Positions 54,411 to 64,000 of a stretch of DNA of 64,000 nt are shown one piece after another. Below the pieces are notes generated by a model. The model made no database searches and had not been told where the DNA came from. It saw only the letters and a program-made list of their open reading frames with translations. Source of the DNA: Herbaspirillum hiltneri N3 (GTDB lineage Bacteria > Pseudomonadota > Gammaproteobacteria > Burkholderiales > Burkholderiaceae_D); assembly GCF_001267925.1 (NCBI RefSeq), contig NZ_CP011409.1:2604001-2668000 (forward strand), given 5' to 3'. Every line of letters starts with the position of its first letter. Position 1 is the stretch's first letter. The position numbers and the translations under genes were made by a program.

Positions 54411-54632
54411 ATGTTTATCGAACCGGGAGCAGGCATGCGCTATCAGCATTACAAGGGCGGCATTTACGAATTCCTGTACGAGGCGACGCTGGAGTCGGAT
54501 CTGACGCCGATGGTGGTGTACCGCGCCGCCAACGGCACCGTCTGGATTCGACCGCGCGACGTGTTCCATGAAATGGTCGAGGTCGACGGCAAGCGCGTGC
54601 CGCGTTTTGCATTGATGGCCGACGCCGGGTAG
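54411..54632 (+). CDS. DUF1653 domain protein
   Basis: 73-residue single-domain protein with the DUF1653 pattern: RYQHYKGGIYEFLYEATLESD, MVVYRAANGTVWIRPRDVFHEMVEVDGKRVPRF. A small SH3-like barrel of unknown function, common in bacteria. Two starts are possible; ATG 54411 (AAGAG upstream) gives the EPG lead usual in the family, ATG 54435 has a better GGGAG site. Confidence 0.82.
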   Translation: MFIEPGAGMRYQHYKGGIYEFLYEATLESDLTPMVVYRAANGTVWIRPRDVFHEMVEVDGKRVPRFALMADAG

Positions 54633-54702
54633 CACCGGCGTTCCGGCAGGCTATCTGCTAAGGTTGCGGCCTAGTCTTCATCTTCAAAGTAAAGGAAAAA
54701 TC

Positions 54703-55185
54703 ATGCGCAAGCTTTCATGTCTGGCAGCGATCGCGCTGTCCTTGCCGGCGGTCGTCCTGCCCGCCGCCGCGCAGGAACTTGGCGACGTCAGCACGGCGTT
54801 CCGCTGGCTCGGCAAGAACGATCGCATCGCGGTGGAAGCGTATGACGATCCGAAAGTGGCCGGCGTGACTTGCTACGTGTCGCGCGCACGCACCGGCGGC
54901 GTCAAGGGCACGGTAGGCCTGGCCGAAGACAAGGCGGAAGCATCGATTGCCTGCCGCCAGGTGGCGCCCTCGATTTCGTTCAAGGGAACGGTGCCGGTGC
55001 AGGAGGATGTATTTTCGGAGCGCATGTCGATTCTGTTCAAGCGCCTGCACATCGTGCGGCTGGTCGATGTGAAGCGCAACACCCTGGTCTATCTGACGTA
55101 TTCCGACAAGCTGATCGACGGCAGCCCGATGAATGCCATCACCGCCGTGCCGGTCTCCACGTCCACTCCCATTCCGGTGAAATAA
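54703..55185 (+). CDS. creA: CreA family periplasmic protein
   Basis: 160-residue exported protein of the CreA family: signal peptide (LSCLAAIALSLPAVVLPAAAQ), then GDVSTAFRWLGKNDRIAVEAYDDPKVAGVTCYVSRARTGG, DKAEASIACRQVAP and LVDVKRNTLVYLTYSDKLIDGSPMNAITAVPV. Function unknown; in E. coli creA lies by the CreBC system but is not required for it. Ribosome site AAAGGA. The amidase gene follows 3 bases later. Confidence 0.85.
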   Translation: MRKLSCLAAIALSLPAVVLPAAAQELGDVSTAFRWLGKNDRIAVEAYDDPKVAGVTCYVSRARTGGVKGTVGLAEDKAEASIACRQVAPSISFKGTVPVQEDVFSERMSILFKRLHIVRLVDVKRNTLVYLTYSDKLIDGSPMNAITAVPVSTSTPIPVK

Positions 55186-55188
55186 ATC

Positions 55189-56532
55189 ATGAAGACAATC
55201 AGGACTCTCGCGGCCGAATTGCAGGCGGGCCGCACCACCAGCGTCAAGCTGGTCGAGCAGGCGCTGGAGCGCATTGCCGCTTATCGCGGGCAGGGCGGAG
55301 CCGCCTATGTCAGCGTCGACGCCGATCGTGCGCTGGCCTCTGCGCGCGCCAGCGATGTCGCGCGCGCTGCGGGCAATGTACCGTCGCTGCTGGCAGGTTT
55401 GCCGGTGTCGATCAAGGATTTGTTCGACGTCCGGGGCGAGGTGACCGCCGCCGGTTCCAAGGCGCTGGCGGATGCGCCGGCCGCACAAGCCGATGCACCT
55501 GCCGTGGCGCGTCTGCGCCACGCCGGCGCAGTGCTGCTGGGACGCACCAACATGAGCGAGTTCGCATTTTCCGGACTGGGTCTGAATCCGCATTACGGTA
55601 CGCCGCGCAATCCTCTGGACGGCACGCGCGTCAGCGGCGGTTCGACTTCGGGCGGGGCGGTCAGCGTGGCGAGCGGCATGGCGGTGATGGCGCTGGGTAC
55701 CGATACCGGCGGTTCGATCCGTATCCCTTCGGCGTTCTGCGGCCTGACCGGCTTCAAGCCGACTGCGCGGCGGGTGAGCCTGGACGGCGCGGCGCCATTG
55801 TCGACCACACTGGATTCGGCAGGGCCGCTGACGCGCAGCGTCGATTGCTGCGCGATTGCCGACGCGATTTTGTCAGGCGAAGTCCTGGCTACCGATGCCG
55901 TGCCGCTGGCCGGGCTGCGTTTCGGTGTGACGGAGGATGTCGTCAATGATGGCATGGAAGATACGGTGCGCGCTGCCTTCGAAGCGGCCTTGTCGCGCCT
56001 AGAAAAAGCCGGTGCGCTGATCCAGCGTTTCGCTTTCCCCGAATTGAAGGAGTTGCCGGTGATTAATGCGGGTGGCGGCTTCAGCGCGGCGGAATCCTGG
56101 GCCTGGCATCGCAATCTGCTGGAGCGCGCCGGCGACAAATACGACCCGCGCGTGGCGGTGCGCATCCGTCGCGGCGCGCAGCAAAGCGCTGCCGATTACA
56201 TCGATTTGCTGGCCGCGCGCCGGCGCCTGATTGCGCAGGCCGAACGCCGTCTGGCGGTATTCGACGCCTGGCTGATGCCGACCGTGCCGGTGGTACCGCC
56301 GCTGTTGCAGCCTTTGCAAGACAGCGATGAAACTTTCTTCGCTACCAACGGGCTGGTGCTGCGTAATCCGAGCATGATCAATTTCCTCGACGGCTGCGCG
56401 CTGAACCTGCCTTGCCCGTCCGATAGCGAATTGCCCGTGGGCATCAGCATTTGCGGCAGTCACGGCGGCGATGCGCGCGTGCTGGCAATCGGCCGCGCAG
56501 TCGAGGCGCTTTTGCACGGCGGACAAGGCTGA
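55189..56532 (+). CDS. amidase (amidase signature family)
   Basis: 447-residue amidase signature enzyme: catalytic Lys76 ([13 protein letters not shown]), cis-Ser152 in GGSTSGG and nucleophile Ser176 in DTGGSIRIP. Related to GatA but without gatB/gatC, so it is a free-standing amidase of unknown substrate rather than part of the Gln-tRNA amidotransferase. Co-transcribed with creA by its 3-base gap. The following 170 bases hold the tig promoter. Confidence 0.9.
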   Translation: MKTIRTLAAELQAGRTTSVKLVEQALERIAAYRGQGGAAYVSVDADRALASARASDVARAAGNVPSLLAGLPVSIKDLFDVRGEVTAAGSKALADAPAAQADAPAVARLRHAGAVLLGRTNMSEFAFSGLGLNPHYGTPRNPLDGTRVSGGSTSGGAVSVASGMAVMALGTDTGGSIRIPSAFCGLTGFKPTARRVSLDGAAPLSTTLDSAGPLTRSVDCCAIADAILSGEVLATDAVPLAGLRFGVTEDVVNDGMEDTVRAAFEAALSRLEKAGALIQRFAFPELKELPVINAGGGFSAAESWAWHRNLLERAGDKYDPRVAVRIRRGAQQSAADYIDLLAARRRLIAQAERRLAVFDAWLMPTVPVVPPLLQPLQDSDETFFATNGLVLRNPSMINFLDGCALNLPCPSDSELPVGISICGSHGGDARVLAIGRAVEALLHGGQG

Positions 56533-56573
56533 GCGCCTCCTTCGGCGGTTTTTATCGGCTCCGATTCGCCGTT

Positions 56574-56602
56574 TTGGCGCAAGGGCATCTTTTCCGTATA
56601 AA
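56574..56602 (+). promoter_or_regulatory. sigma-70 promoter for tig
   Basis: TTGGCG, 17-base spacer, TATAAA (TATAAAAT), about 100 bases upstream of the tig start. Confidence 0.7.
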
Positions 56603-56704
56603 ATAGCGGACTTTAGCGCGGTCGGGCAGGGCAAAAAGCGATGGTTTCCACGCTTGTTCTTTCCGGGCCGCACCACGGAATTTATTAATTTTTGGACGAT
56701 TCAC

Positions 56705-58051
56705 ATGGCAACTGCAGTCGAAACTCTGAGCAAACTTGAGCGCCGTATCACCCTGACATTCCCAATGGCCGACGTGCAGGCTGAAGTCGAAAAACGCCTG
56801 AAAGTGCGCGCGCGCACTGCCAAGGCGCCAGGCTTCCGCCCAGGCAAAGTGCCAATGAAGATGGTCGCCGCCCAGTTCGGCTACCAGGTCGAAACCGAAG
56901 TGCTGAACGACAAGGTCGGTCGCGCATTCAACGACGTCGCCGTCGAAAACAACCTGCGCGTTGCCGGTTATCCGAAGATCGAGCCAAAGACCAGCGAAGG
57001 CGTGGCTGAAGGTTCGCTGGCGTTCGACGCAACATTTGAAATCTATCCGGAAGTCGTCCTCGGCGATCTGTCCACGGCGGAAGTCGAGAAGACCACATCG
57101 GCCGTCTCCGACACCGAAATCGACAAGACCCTGGACATCCTGCGCAAGCAACGCGTGCACTACCACGTCAAGGGCGAGCAGGGCGCGCACGGCGACGGCG
57201 GCGAGCCGGTTGCACAAAACGGCGACCGCGCCACGGTCGACTTCGTCGGCAAGATCGACGGCGTTGAATTCCAGGGCGGCAAGGCTGACGCTTTCCCGTT
57301 CGTGCTGGGCGAAGGCCGCATGCTGCCGGAATTCGAAGCCGCAACACTGGGCCTGAAGGTCGGCGAATCCAAGACTTTCCCCCTGGCTTTCCCTGCTGAC
57401 TACCATGGCAAGGACGTGGCCGGCAAGACTGCTGAATTCACCATCACGCTGAAGCAACTGGAATGGGCGCATCTGCCGGAAGTCGACGCAGAATTCGCCA
57501 AGTCGCTGGGTATCGAAGACGGCGACCTGACCAAGATGCGCGAAGATATCAAGCGCAACCTGGAACGCGAAGTCAGTGCCCGCACCAAGGCCAAGACCAA
57601 GGACAGCGTCATGGACGCCCTGATCAAGGTCAGCGAACTGGAAGTGCCGAAGGCACTGGTCGAGCAAGACATCGAACGCCTGATCGAAATGGCGCATCAG
57701 GACATGGCGCAACGCGGCATGGATCCCAAGGGCATGCAACTGCCGCGCGAACTGTTCACTGCGCAAGCGGAACGTCGCGTTCGCCTGGGTCTGATCCTGG
57801 CCGAAGTCGTCAAGACCAACAAGCTGGAAGCCACCGAAGAACAAGTCAAGGCGCAAGTCGAAGACTTCGCACAAAGCTACGAAGACCCGCAACAAGTCCT
57901 GAAGTACTACTTCAGCGACCGTCGCCGTCTGGCCGAAGTTGAAGCCCTTGTTTTGGAAGAAAACGTCGTCAACTACGTGCTGGGTAAATCCAAAGTTTCC
58001 GAGAAATCGGTCGCGTTTGACGCCTTGATGGGCAACCAGCCGCAAGCGTAA
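56705..58051 (+). CDS. tig: trigger factor
   Basis: 448-residue ribosome-associated chaperone and prolyl isomerase. The ribosome-binding signature [11 protein letters not shown] is at about residues 44-54, the FKBP-like PPIase domain ([40 protein letters not shown]) at about 165-250, and the helical C-terminal chaperone arms beyond. A longer frame starts at 56471 inside the amidase. First gene of the conserved tig-clpP-clpX-lon-hupB block. Confidence 0.95.
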   Translation: MATAVETLSKLERRITLTFPMADVQAEVEKRLKVRARTAKAPGFRPGKVPMKMVAAQFGYQVETEVLNDKVGRAFNDVAVENNLRVAGYPKIEPKTSEGVAEGSLAFDATFEIYPEVVLGDLSTAEVEKTTSAVSDTEIDKTLDILRKQRVHYHVKGEQGAHGDGGEPVAQNGDRATVDFVGKIDGVEFQGGKADAFPFVLGEGRMLPEFEAATLGLKVGESKTFPLAFPADYHGKDVAGKTAEFTITLKQLEWAHLPEVDAEFAKSLGIEDGDLTKMREDIKRNLEREVSARTKAKTKDSVMDALIKVSELEVPKALVEQDIERLIEMAHQDMAQRGMDPKGMQLPRELFTAQAERRVRLGLILAEVVKTNKLEATEEQVKAQVEDFAQSYEDPQQVLKYYFSDRRRLAEVEALVLEENVVNYVLGKSKVSEKSVAFDALMGNQPQA

Positions 58052-58103
58052 TCCGACCTTCCCGGGTAACATCTGAGAAGACTACGACGCATAAGGAATG
58101 CAC

Positions 58104-58730
<627 letters not shown>

Positions 58731-58776
58731 TTCAGGATTGCGCCGCCGATTCAGCGTCGCATTGCTGCATTTCAAG

Positions 58777-58808
58777 AAAATGCCCGGACTGCGGTCCGGG
58801 CATTTTTC
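58777..58808 (+). terminator. terminator after clpP
   Basis: AAAATGCCCGGA / TCCGGGCATTTT, 12-bp perfect stem with CTGCGG loop, then TTCTTTT. Confidence 0.9.
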
Positions 58809-58959
58809 TTTTGCAGCGCGTCATCGTCCAAAGCGGTCGAGACGCGCTGTCAATGCTGCGATTAGGGACGGATTTCCGTCTCATTGCTTTTTTTGTCTGC
58901 GATCCCATATGGAGTACTCTGGAAGCTCGTTTTTACCGGCTTTCAAATATGGCGATTCC

Positions 58960-58988
58960 GTGACGAATCATGAAATCGCAGGTATGAT
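58960..58988 (+). promoter_or_regulatory. candidate clpX promoter
   Basis: GTGACG, 17-base spacer, TATGAT; predicted leader to the clpX ATG about 25 bases. The 58809-58959 stretch before it holds a short hairpin (GACGGA-TT-TCCGTC at 58867-58880) followed by a T run, otherwise nothing recognised. Confidence 0.5.
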
Positions 58989-59018
58989 CAAGCCGAACTC
59001 TATTCACATTTGCCCTAT

Positions 59019-60284
59019 ATGTCCGAGAAAAAATCTTCCAGTGGCGAAAAGCTGCTTTATTGCTCGTTTTGCGGCAAAAGCCAGCATGAAGTCAAGAAAC
59101 TGATCGCAGGTCCGTCAGTCTTTATTTGCGACGAATGCATCGACCTGTGCAATGACATCATTCGCGACGAAGCCTCCAGCGTTGAATCGGTTGCCGGCGC
59201 CAAATCCGACCTGCCGACGCCGCAGGAGATTTCCGAATTGCTTGATCAGTACGTGATCGGGCAATCGACCGCCAAGCGCATCCTCTCGGTCGCGGTGTAC
59301 AACCACTACAAGCGTCTGAAGCACCTCGGCAAGAAAGACGATGTCGAACTCGCCAAGAGCAACATCCTGCTGGTTGGTCCGACAGGTTCGGGCAAGACCC
59401 TGCTGGCGCAGACGCTGGCGCGCATGCTCAACGTACCGTTCGTGATCGCCGATGCGACCACGCTGACCGAAGCCGGCTACGTTGGCGAAGACGTCGAGAA
59501 CATCATCCAGAAGCTGCTGCAGAACTGCAATTACGAAGTCGAGAAGGCCCAGCGGGGCATCGTCTACATCGATGAAATCGATAAGATCTCGCGCAAGTCC
59601 GACAATCCGTCGATCACTCGCGACGTGTCCGGTGAAGGCGTGCAGCAGGCATTGCTGAAGCTGATCGAAGGTACTATGGCATCCGTGCCTCCGCAAGGCG
59701 GCCGCAAGCATCCCAACCAGGATTTCGTGCAGATCGACACGACGAACATCATGTTCATCTGCGGCGGCGCCTTCGATGGCCTGACTAAGATCATTTCCGA
59801 GCGCTCCGAGAAGAGCGGCATCGGTTTCGGCGCCAACGTCAAGAGCCAGACGCAAAAGACCGCCAGCGAAGTCCTGCTGCACGCGGAACCGGATGATCTG
59901 GTCAAGTTCGGCCTGATCCCTGAACTGGTCGGTCGCTTGCCGGTTATTGCTGCACTCAACGAATTGAATGAAGAAGCACTGATCCAGATCTTGCTGGAGC
60001 CGAAGAATGCGCTGATCAAGCAGTATTCCAAGCTGTTGCAAATGGAAGGCGCCGAACTGGAAATCCGTCCTGCCGCGCTGCAAGCGATCGCCAAGAAGGC
60101 CCTGGCCCGCAAGACCGGCGCGCGCGGCCTGCGTTCCATCCTCGAACACGCTCTGCTGGATGTGATGTACGAACTGCCAAGCCAGCAAAACGTCGCCAAG
60201 GTGGTCATCGACGAGAATACCATTACCAACGGCGCCAAGCCCTTGCTGATCTATCACGAACAGCCCAAGGTTTCAGGCGCCTGA
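59019..60284 (+). CDS. clpX: ATP-dependent Clp protease ATP-binding subunit ClpX
   Basis: 421-residue AAA+ unfoldase. N-terminal zinc-binding domain with Cys pairs (CSFCGKS and CDECIDLC), Walker A GPTGSGKT, Walker [11 protein letters not shown], pore loop GYVGEDVE and the ClpP-docking IGF loop (SGIGFGANV). The TTG at 59010 is only an open-frame extension; ATG 59019 matches homologues. No ribosome site visible. Confidence 0.95.
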   Translation: MSEKKSSSGEKLLYCSFCGKSQHEVKKLIAGPSVFICDECIDLCNDIIRDEASSVESVAGAKSDLPTPQEISELLDQYVIGQSTAKRILSVAVYNHYKRLKHLGKKDDVELAKSNILLVGPTGSGKTLLAQTLARMLNVPFVIADATTLTEAGYVGEDVENIIQKLLQNCNYEVEKAQRGIVYIDEIDKISRKSDNPSITRDVSGEGVQQALLKLIEGTMASVPPQGGRKHPNQDFVQIDTTNIMFICGGAFDGLTKIISERSEKSGIGFGANVKSQTQKTASEVLLHAEPDDLVKFGLIPELVGRLPVIAALNELNEEALIQILLEPKNALIKQYSKLLQMEGAELEIRPAALQAIAKKALARKTGARGLRSILEHALLDVMYELPSQQNVAKVVIDENTITNGAKPLLIYHEQPKVSGA

Positions 60285-60386
60285 TCGCAGGGCGAAACGG
60301 GCGGCGGCGACAAAAATCGCCGTCCCGATTCGCCCCGGCTAAAAGCGGTACAATAAACCGCAGACATCACTCAGGCTTCCATCGTA

Positions 60387-60424
60387 AAGCCACCCGAGGG
60401 CGACTTCGTGTGTGGCTTTTTTTG
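60387..60424 (+). terminator. terminator between clpX and lon
   Basis: AAGCCAC / GTGGCTT stem of 7 bp with a long 18-base loop, followed by seven T. It lies about 100 bases after the clpX stop, within a 298-base gap that otherwise shows no sure promoter. Confidence 0.6.
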
Positions 60425-60582
60425 TTTGAGATTTCATTGTTTTTCTGGCATTTATTTGTTTCCGCCAACCGCAGCACGTACCTGGTTTTACCCGCAAGTT
60501 GTCGTGTTTTTATTTCAATCTGGGCTTGTGTTTTAACAGCTCGCGCCAACATCACTAACAGTAACTTTTGATAAGGCTCGCC

Positions 60583-62988
60583 ATGACGACTTCTACTCTC
60601 ACAGAACAAACGCAATTGCCTCTGTTGCCGTTGCGGGATGTTGTTGTCTTCCCGCATATGGTGATTCCTTTATTCGTCGGCCGCCCGAAGTCGATCAAGG
60701 CTCTGGAAGCCGCGATGGAGCAGGGCAAGAGCATCATGCTTGCCGCCCAGAAAGCCGCCGCCAAGGATGAGCCGTCGGCTGACGACATCTACGAGATCGG
60801 CTGCGTCGCCAACATCCTGCAAATGCTGAAGTTGCCCGACGGCACCGTCAAGGTCCTGGTCGAAGGCGCACAGCGCGCGCGCATCCATCACATCAGCGAG
60901 CTCGACACCCACTTTGTGGCCGATCTGACGCCGGTCGAATCCGAACTGGGCGACGAGGCCGAAGTCGAAGCCATGCGCCGCACCATCGTTCAGCAGTTCG
61001 ACCAGTACGTCAAACTGAACAAGAAAATCCCGCCCGAGATCCTGAGCTCGCTGGCAGGCATCGACGACGCCGGCCGCCTGGCCGATACCATCGCCGCACA
61101 TCTGCCGCTCAAGCTCGAGCAAAAACAGGTCATCCTGGAAATCTTCAATGTCGCCAAGCGTCATGAGCATCTGCTCGGCCAGCTCGAAGGCGAACTGGAC
61201 ATCCTGCAGGTCGAAAAGCGCATCCGTGGCCGCGTCAAGCGCCAGATGGAAAAGTCGCAGCGCGAGTACTACCTGAACGAACAGGTCAAGGCGATTCAGA
61301 AGGAGCTCGGCGAAGGTGAAGACGGCGCCGACCTGGAAGAGCTGGAGAAGAAGATCCTCTCCGCCAAGATGCCTAAGGATGCGCTGGAAAAGGCGCAATC
61401 CGAACTCCGCAAGCTCAAGCTGATGTCGCCGATGTCGGCCGAAGCCACGGTCGTGCGCAACTACATCGACACGCTGGTCGGTCTGCCATGGAAGAAGAAG
61501 TCCAAGGTCAACAATGACTTGCCGAATGCCGAAAAAGTCCTTGAAGGCGACCATTACGGTCTCGACAAGGTCAAGGAACGCATCCTGGAATACCTCGCCG
61601 TACAACAGCGCGTCGACAAGCTGAAAGCGCCGATCCTGTGCTTCGTCGGTCCTCCGGGCGTAGGCAAGACCTCGCTGGGGCAATCGATCGCCCGTGCGAC
61701 AAACCGCAAGTTCGTCCGCATGGCGCTGGGTGGCGTTCGCGATGAAGCCGAGATCCGCGGCCATCGTCGTACCTACATCGGTTCGATGCCGGGCAAGATC
61801 CTGCAAAGCCTGGCCAAGGTCGGCGTGCGCAATCCCTTGTTCCTGCTCGACGAAATCGACAAGCTGGGCATGGATTTCCGCGGCGATCCGTCGTCGGCGC
61901 TGCTGGAAGTGCTCGATCCGGAACAGAACCACACCTTCTCCGACCATTACATCGAAGTCGATTTCGATTTGTCGGATGTGATGTTCGTGGCGACATCGAA
62001 CTCCTTCAACATCCCGCCGGCGCTGCTGGACCGGATGGAAGTGATTCGCCTGTCGGGATACACCGAAGATGAAAAGACCAGCATCGCACAACGCTATCTG
62101 CTGCCGAAACAGATCAAGAACAACGGTCTGAAAGAGGGCGAGATCAGCGTGGCCGAGTCGGCGCTGCGCGACATCATCCGCTACTACACCCGCGAAGCCG
62201 GCGTACGTTCGCTGGAACGCGAAGTGTCAAAGATTTGCCGCAAGGTCGTGAAGATGCTACTGCTGAAGAAGCAGGAGAAAAAGGTCACCGTGACTTCGCG
62301 CAACCTGGACAAATTCCTCGGCGTGCGTCGTTTCGATTTCGGTATCGCCGAGAAAGAAAACCAGGTCGGCCAGGTCGTCGGTCTGGCATGGACCGAAGTG
62401 GGCGGCGATTTGCTGACCATCGAAGCCGTGACGATGCCGGGCAAGGGCGGAGTGATCCGTACCGGCACCTTGGGCGACGTCATGAAGGAATCGATCGAAG
62501 CCGCGCGGACCGTCGTACGCAGCCGTGCGAACAAGCTTGGCATCAAGAGCGAAGTGTTCGAGAAGCGTGATATCCACATTCACGTTCCCGAAGGCGCAAC
62601 GCCGAAAGATGGTCCATCGGCAGGTATTGCGATGACCACGGCGATGGTGTCGGTGTTTACCGGTATTCCGGTTCGCGCCGACGTGGCGATGACCGGCGAA
62701 ATCACCTTGCGCGGCGAAGTATTGCCGATCGGCGGCCTGAAGGAAAAACTGCTGGCGGCGCATCGCGGCGGCATCAAAACGGTATTGATTCCTGAGCAGA
62801 ACGTCAAGGATCTGACCGAGATTCCCGACAACGTGAAGAACAAGTTGGAAATCGTGCCGGTGCGTTGGATCGACAAGGTGCTGGAAATCGCGCTGGAGAG
62901 CCAGCCGGTTGCCCTGACTGAAGAGGAGGCGGCGGTAGTTGCCGTCGCACCGAAGGAATCGACCGACCCGAGCGTCGTGAAGCATTGA
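60583..62988 (+). CDS. lon: Lon ATP-dependent protease
   Basis: 801-residue AAA+ serine protease. LonA-type N-domain (LPLLPLRDVVVFPHMVIPLFVGR), coiled coil, Walker A FVGPPGVGKTSLG, and the Ser-Lys dyad in PKDGPSAGIAM and GGLKEKLLAAHRGG. Start ATG 60583 has AAGG seven bases upstream; the TTG at 60568 is discarded. Degrades misfolded and regulatory proteins. Confidence 0.96.
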   Translation: MTTSTLTEQTQLPLLPLRDVVVFPHMVIPLFVGRPKSIKALEAAMEQGKSIMLAAQKAAAKDEPSADDIYEIGCVANILQMLKLPDGTVKVLVEGAQRARIHHISELDTHFVADLTPVESELGDEAEVEAMRRTIVQQFDQYVKLNKKIPPEILSSLAGIDDAGRLADTIAAHLPLKLEQKQVILEIFNVAKRHEHLLGQLEGELDILQVEKRIRGRVKRQMEKSQREYYLNEQVKAIQKELGEGEDGADLEELEKKILSAKMPKDALEKAQSELRKLKLMSPMSAEATVVRNYIDTLVGLPWKKKSKVNNDLPNAEKVLEGDHYGLDKVKERILEYLAVQQRVDKLKAPILCFVGPPGVGKTSLGQSIARATNRKFVRMALGGVRDEAEIRGHRRTYIGSMPGKILQSLAKVGVRNPLFLLDEIDKLGMDFRGDPSSALLEVLDPEQNHTFSDHYIEVDFDLSDVMFVATSNSFNIPPALLDRMEVIRLSGYTEDEKTSIAQRYLLPKQIKNNGLKEGEISVAESALRDIIRYYTREAGVRSLEREVSKICRKVVKMLLLKKQEKKVTVTSRNLDKFLGVRRFDFGIAEKENQVGQVVGLAWTEVGGDLLTIEAVTMPGKGGVIRTGTLGDVMKESIEAARTVVRSRANKLGIKSEVFEKRDIHIHVPEGATPKDGPSAGIAMTTAMVSVFTGIPVRADVAMTGEITLRGEVLPIGGLKEKLLAAHRGGIKTVLIPEQNVKDLTEIPDNVKNKLEIVPVRWIDKVLEIALESQPVALTEEEAAVVAVAPKESTDPSVVKH

Positions 62989-63020
62989 TGTAATTTGTTC
63001 AGGCCTCACGGTCTGTGACG

Positions 63021-63050
63021 AAAAAGGCGCTCTCCGGAGCGCCTTTTTTT
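63021..63050 (+). terminator. terminator after lon
   Basis: AAAAAGGCGCTC / GAGCGCCTTTTT, 12-bp perfect stem with TCCG loop and T run. Confidence 0.92.
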
Positions 63051-63129
63051 GTCCCGTCAGTTCATCACCTGTCATTGTTGATAGAAAGATAAACCTTTTA
63101 CATCATTTGGAAAACGCCATTTCGTGGGC

Positions 63130-63181
63130 CGGGTAAAACGCGGGTAAACCGCTTGACACAAGGATTTGCGGCTTGTTTAAT
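63130..63181 (+). promoter_or_regulatory. hupB promoter with upstream tandem repeat
   Basis: Consensus -35 TTGACA (63153-63158), 17-base spacer, -10 TTTAAT (63176-63181). Two near-identical 11-base repeats, CGGGTAAAACG and CGGGTAAACCG (63130-63151), end one base before the -35. The leader to the GTG start is about 105 bases and contains a small hairpin (CTGCAGATTTTTCTGCA-like). The rest of 62989-63294 holds only the lon terminator. Confidence 0.7.
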
Positions 63182-63294
63182 ACGTTCTGCAGATTTTTCT
63201 GCAAGGTGCGTGATGCGTGGTTTCGCTTCACCGGATCGGTGGCGCAGGCGTCACGAATGAAGCTTTGTTCAATCTTTAGTCTAGAGGGGCGTAA

Positions 63295-63567
63295 GTGAAT
63301 AAAACCGAATTGATCGATCACATTGCGAAGCAGGCCGACATCTCCAAAGCGGCATCGGCGCGTGCGCTGGACGCGGTGATTGGCGCAGTGAAAAGCACAT
63401 TGAAGAAGAACGGTTCAGTCACCCTTGTCGGTTTCGGCACATTCTCGGTCGGCAAGCGGGCTGCGCGCACTGGCCGCAATCCGCGTACGGGTGCTGCAAT
63501 CAAGATCAAGGCTGCCAAGGTGCCGAAATTTAAACCTGGCAAAGGTTTGAAAGATGCGCTAAACTAG
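63295..63567 (+). CDS. hupB: DNA-binding protein HU-beta
   Basis: 90-residue histone-like nucleoid protein, GTG start with AGGGG upstream. [52 protein letters not shown] (DNA-contacting beta-arm region) and [13 protein letters not shown] are diagnostic. Follows lon as in many proteobacteria. Confidence 0.95.
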   Translation: MNKTELIDHIAKQADISKAASARALDAVIGAVKSTLKKNGSVTLVGFGTFSVGKRAARTGRNPRTGAAIKIKAAKVPKFKPGKGLKDALN

Positions 63568-63617
63568 CGGTCTTTCGTCGTTGACAGACGATAAAAGACT
63601 GTTTGGGGTTAAGGTGC

Positions 63618-63693
63618 GGGTGCTTAGCTCAGTTGGTAGAGCAGCGCCCTTACAAGGCGCGGGTCGGGAGTTCGAGCCTCTCAGCACCCACCA
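63618..63693 (+). tRNA. tRNA-Val (TAC)
   Basis: 76-nt cloverleaf with encoded CCA: acceptor GGGTGCT / AGCACCC, anticodon stem GCGCC / GGCGC, loop CTTACAA with anticodon TAC at 63651-63653. Confidence 0.97.
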
Positions 63694-63719
63694 GATCTCA
63701 AGTAGTCAGCAACGATTTA

Positions 63720-63796
63720 GGAGTGGTAGTTCAGTTGGTTAGAATACCGGCCTGTCACGCCGGGGGTCGCGGGTTCGAGTCCCGTCCACTCCGCCA
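63720..63796 (+). tRNA. tRNA-Asp (GTC)
   Basis: 77-nt cloverleaf with encoded CCA: acceptor GGAGTGG / CCACTCC, anticodon stem CCGGC / GCCGG, loop CTGTCAC with anticodon GTC at 63754-63756. Adjacent to tRNA-Val, presumably one transcript. Confidence 0.97.
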
Positions 63797-63800
63797 GATT

Positions 63801-63835
63801 AAAAAGGTCTGCTCATCGAGCAGGCCTTTTTTCTT
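63801..63835 (+). terminator. terminator after tRNA-Asp
   Basis: AAAAAGGTCTGCT / AGCAGGCCTTTTT (one T-G wobble) around CATCG, then TTCTTTT. Confidence 0.88.
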
Positions 63836-63852
63836 TTGCGCAGCAAAATCGC

Positions 63853-63958
63853 GGAGTGGAGGGAGCCGCCTGCGCGGCTCCCGGCGGGGCGAGAAGGGAT
63901 TCGCTTGCAAGCGAATCCGCGGCCTGCAGCATGTAGGAGAGTCCCGTCCACTCCGCCA
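63853..63958 (+). pseudogene. second tRNA-Asp relic with body replaced by palindromes
   Basis: The 7-base acceptor GGAGTGG (63853-63859) and the last 20 bases of tRNA-Asp including CCACTCC-G-CCA (63939-63958) are kept exactly, but the D arm, anticodon arm and the 5' half of the T arm are gone. In between lie two strong palindromes: GGGAGCCGC / GCGGCTCCC (63861-63882) and a perfect 22-base palindrome (63897-63918). A T-rich terminator follows as after the intact copy. It cannot make a functional tRNA. Confidence 0.7.
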
Positions 63959-63966
63959 AATTAAAG

Positions 63967-63994
63967 AAAGGCCCGAGAAATCGGGCCTTTTTTC
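63967..63994 (+). terminator. terminator after the tRNA-Asp relic
   Basis: AAAGGCCCGA / TCGGGCCTTT with a GAAA tetraloop, then T run and the same CTTTTGC tail as the terminator after the intact tRNA-Asp. Confidence 0.9.
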
Positions 63995-64000
63995 TTTTGC

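Noticed and set aside
63777..63958. attL/attR pair of an integrated element at tRNA-Asp
   Set aside because: The 20-base direct repeat is there, but the repeats are only 162 bases apart, enclose no integrase or cargo, and the second copy also keeps the 5' acceptor; a degraded tandem tRNA copy explains it better.

Overview
The window reads as a chromosomal segment of a high-GC betaproteobacterium, most likely Burkholderiales and probably Oxalobacteraceae (Herbaspirillum/Collimonas/Herminiimonas-like). This rests on gene content: a QueE with the Burkholderia-type C-x14-C-x2-C cluster motif, DUF4936 beside YgfZ, RegB/RegA, squalene genes hpnCDE, and the tig-clpP-clpX-lon-hupB-tRNA block. The genus is inference. 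I see no insertion sequence, prophage, CRISPR array or rRNA operon.

Layout. 1-5.3 kb: queE, queD, tadA, ldcA, a DUF1439 envelope protein and the ABC-F ATPase ybiT. 5.3-15.5 kb: nadA-nadC, an orphan MASE1-PAS membrane sensor coupled to a hydrolase with a cysteine nucleophile, a patatin-type Vd autotransporter, a small monooxygenase, nadB and purT. 15.6-19.7 kb: a carboxylate operon (CitMHS transporter plus a two-subunit AtuA-like enzyme) facing its LysR regulator. 19.8-26.8 kb: an MHS-type transporter with a large periplasmic insert, a DnaQ-type exonuclease, Dabb protein, thioesterase, GNAT, dctA, a 449-base non-coding stretch with a strong small-RNA candidate, NRDE protein and DUF4936 protein. 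26.8-31.3 kb: ygfZ divergent from mltG-tmk-holB, then a PAT-like acetyltransferase. 31.3-39.4 kb: an iron/redox block (Fur-box-linked TonB receptor, RegB/RegA, a palindromic RegA-type site, a second TonB receptor, PepSY membrane protein) lying between holB and its usual neighbour tatD. 39.4-49.6 kb: tatD, ankyrin protein, lldD, hpnE-yxeA-hpnD, HDOD protein, dbpA, initiator tRNA, two small unknown genes, hpnC. 49.7-56.5 kb: an RND efflux adaptor/permease pair behind a TetR-like operator, tRNA-Leu, DUF1653, creA, amidase. 56.6-64 kb: tig, clpP, clpX, lon, hupB, tRNA-Val, tRNA-Asp and a wrecked second tRNA-Asp.

How the genes work together: queD/queE serve queuosine synthesis; nadA/B/C make NAD from aspartate; hpnC/D/E turn farnesyl diphosphate into squalene for hopanoids; dctA and lldD support growth on organic acids; RegB/RegA probably links quinone redox state to the neighbouring iron-uptake genes; tig/clpPX/lon form the proteostasis block. 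The most interesting items are the anti-Shine-Dalgarno small-RNA candidate near 25.5 kb, the tRNA-Asp relic filled with palindromes at 63.85-63.96 kb, the RegBA/iron island with its RegA-type palindrome, and the GxCxG hydrolase coupled to an output-less MASE1-PAS sensor. Many start codons were re-chosen inside longer open frames; this is stated where it matters.
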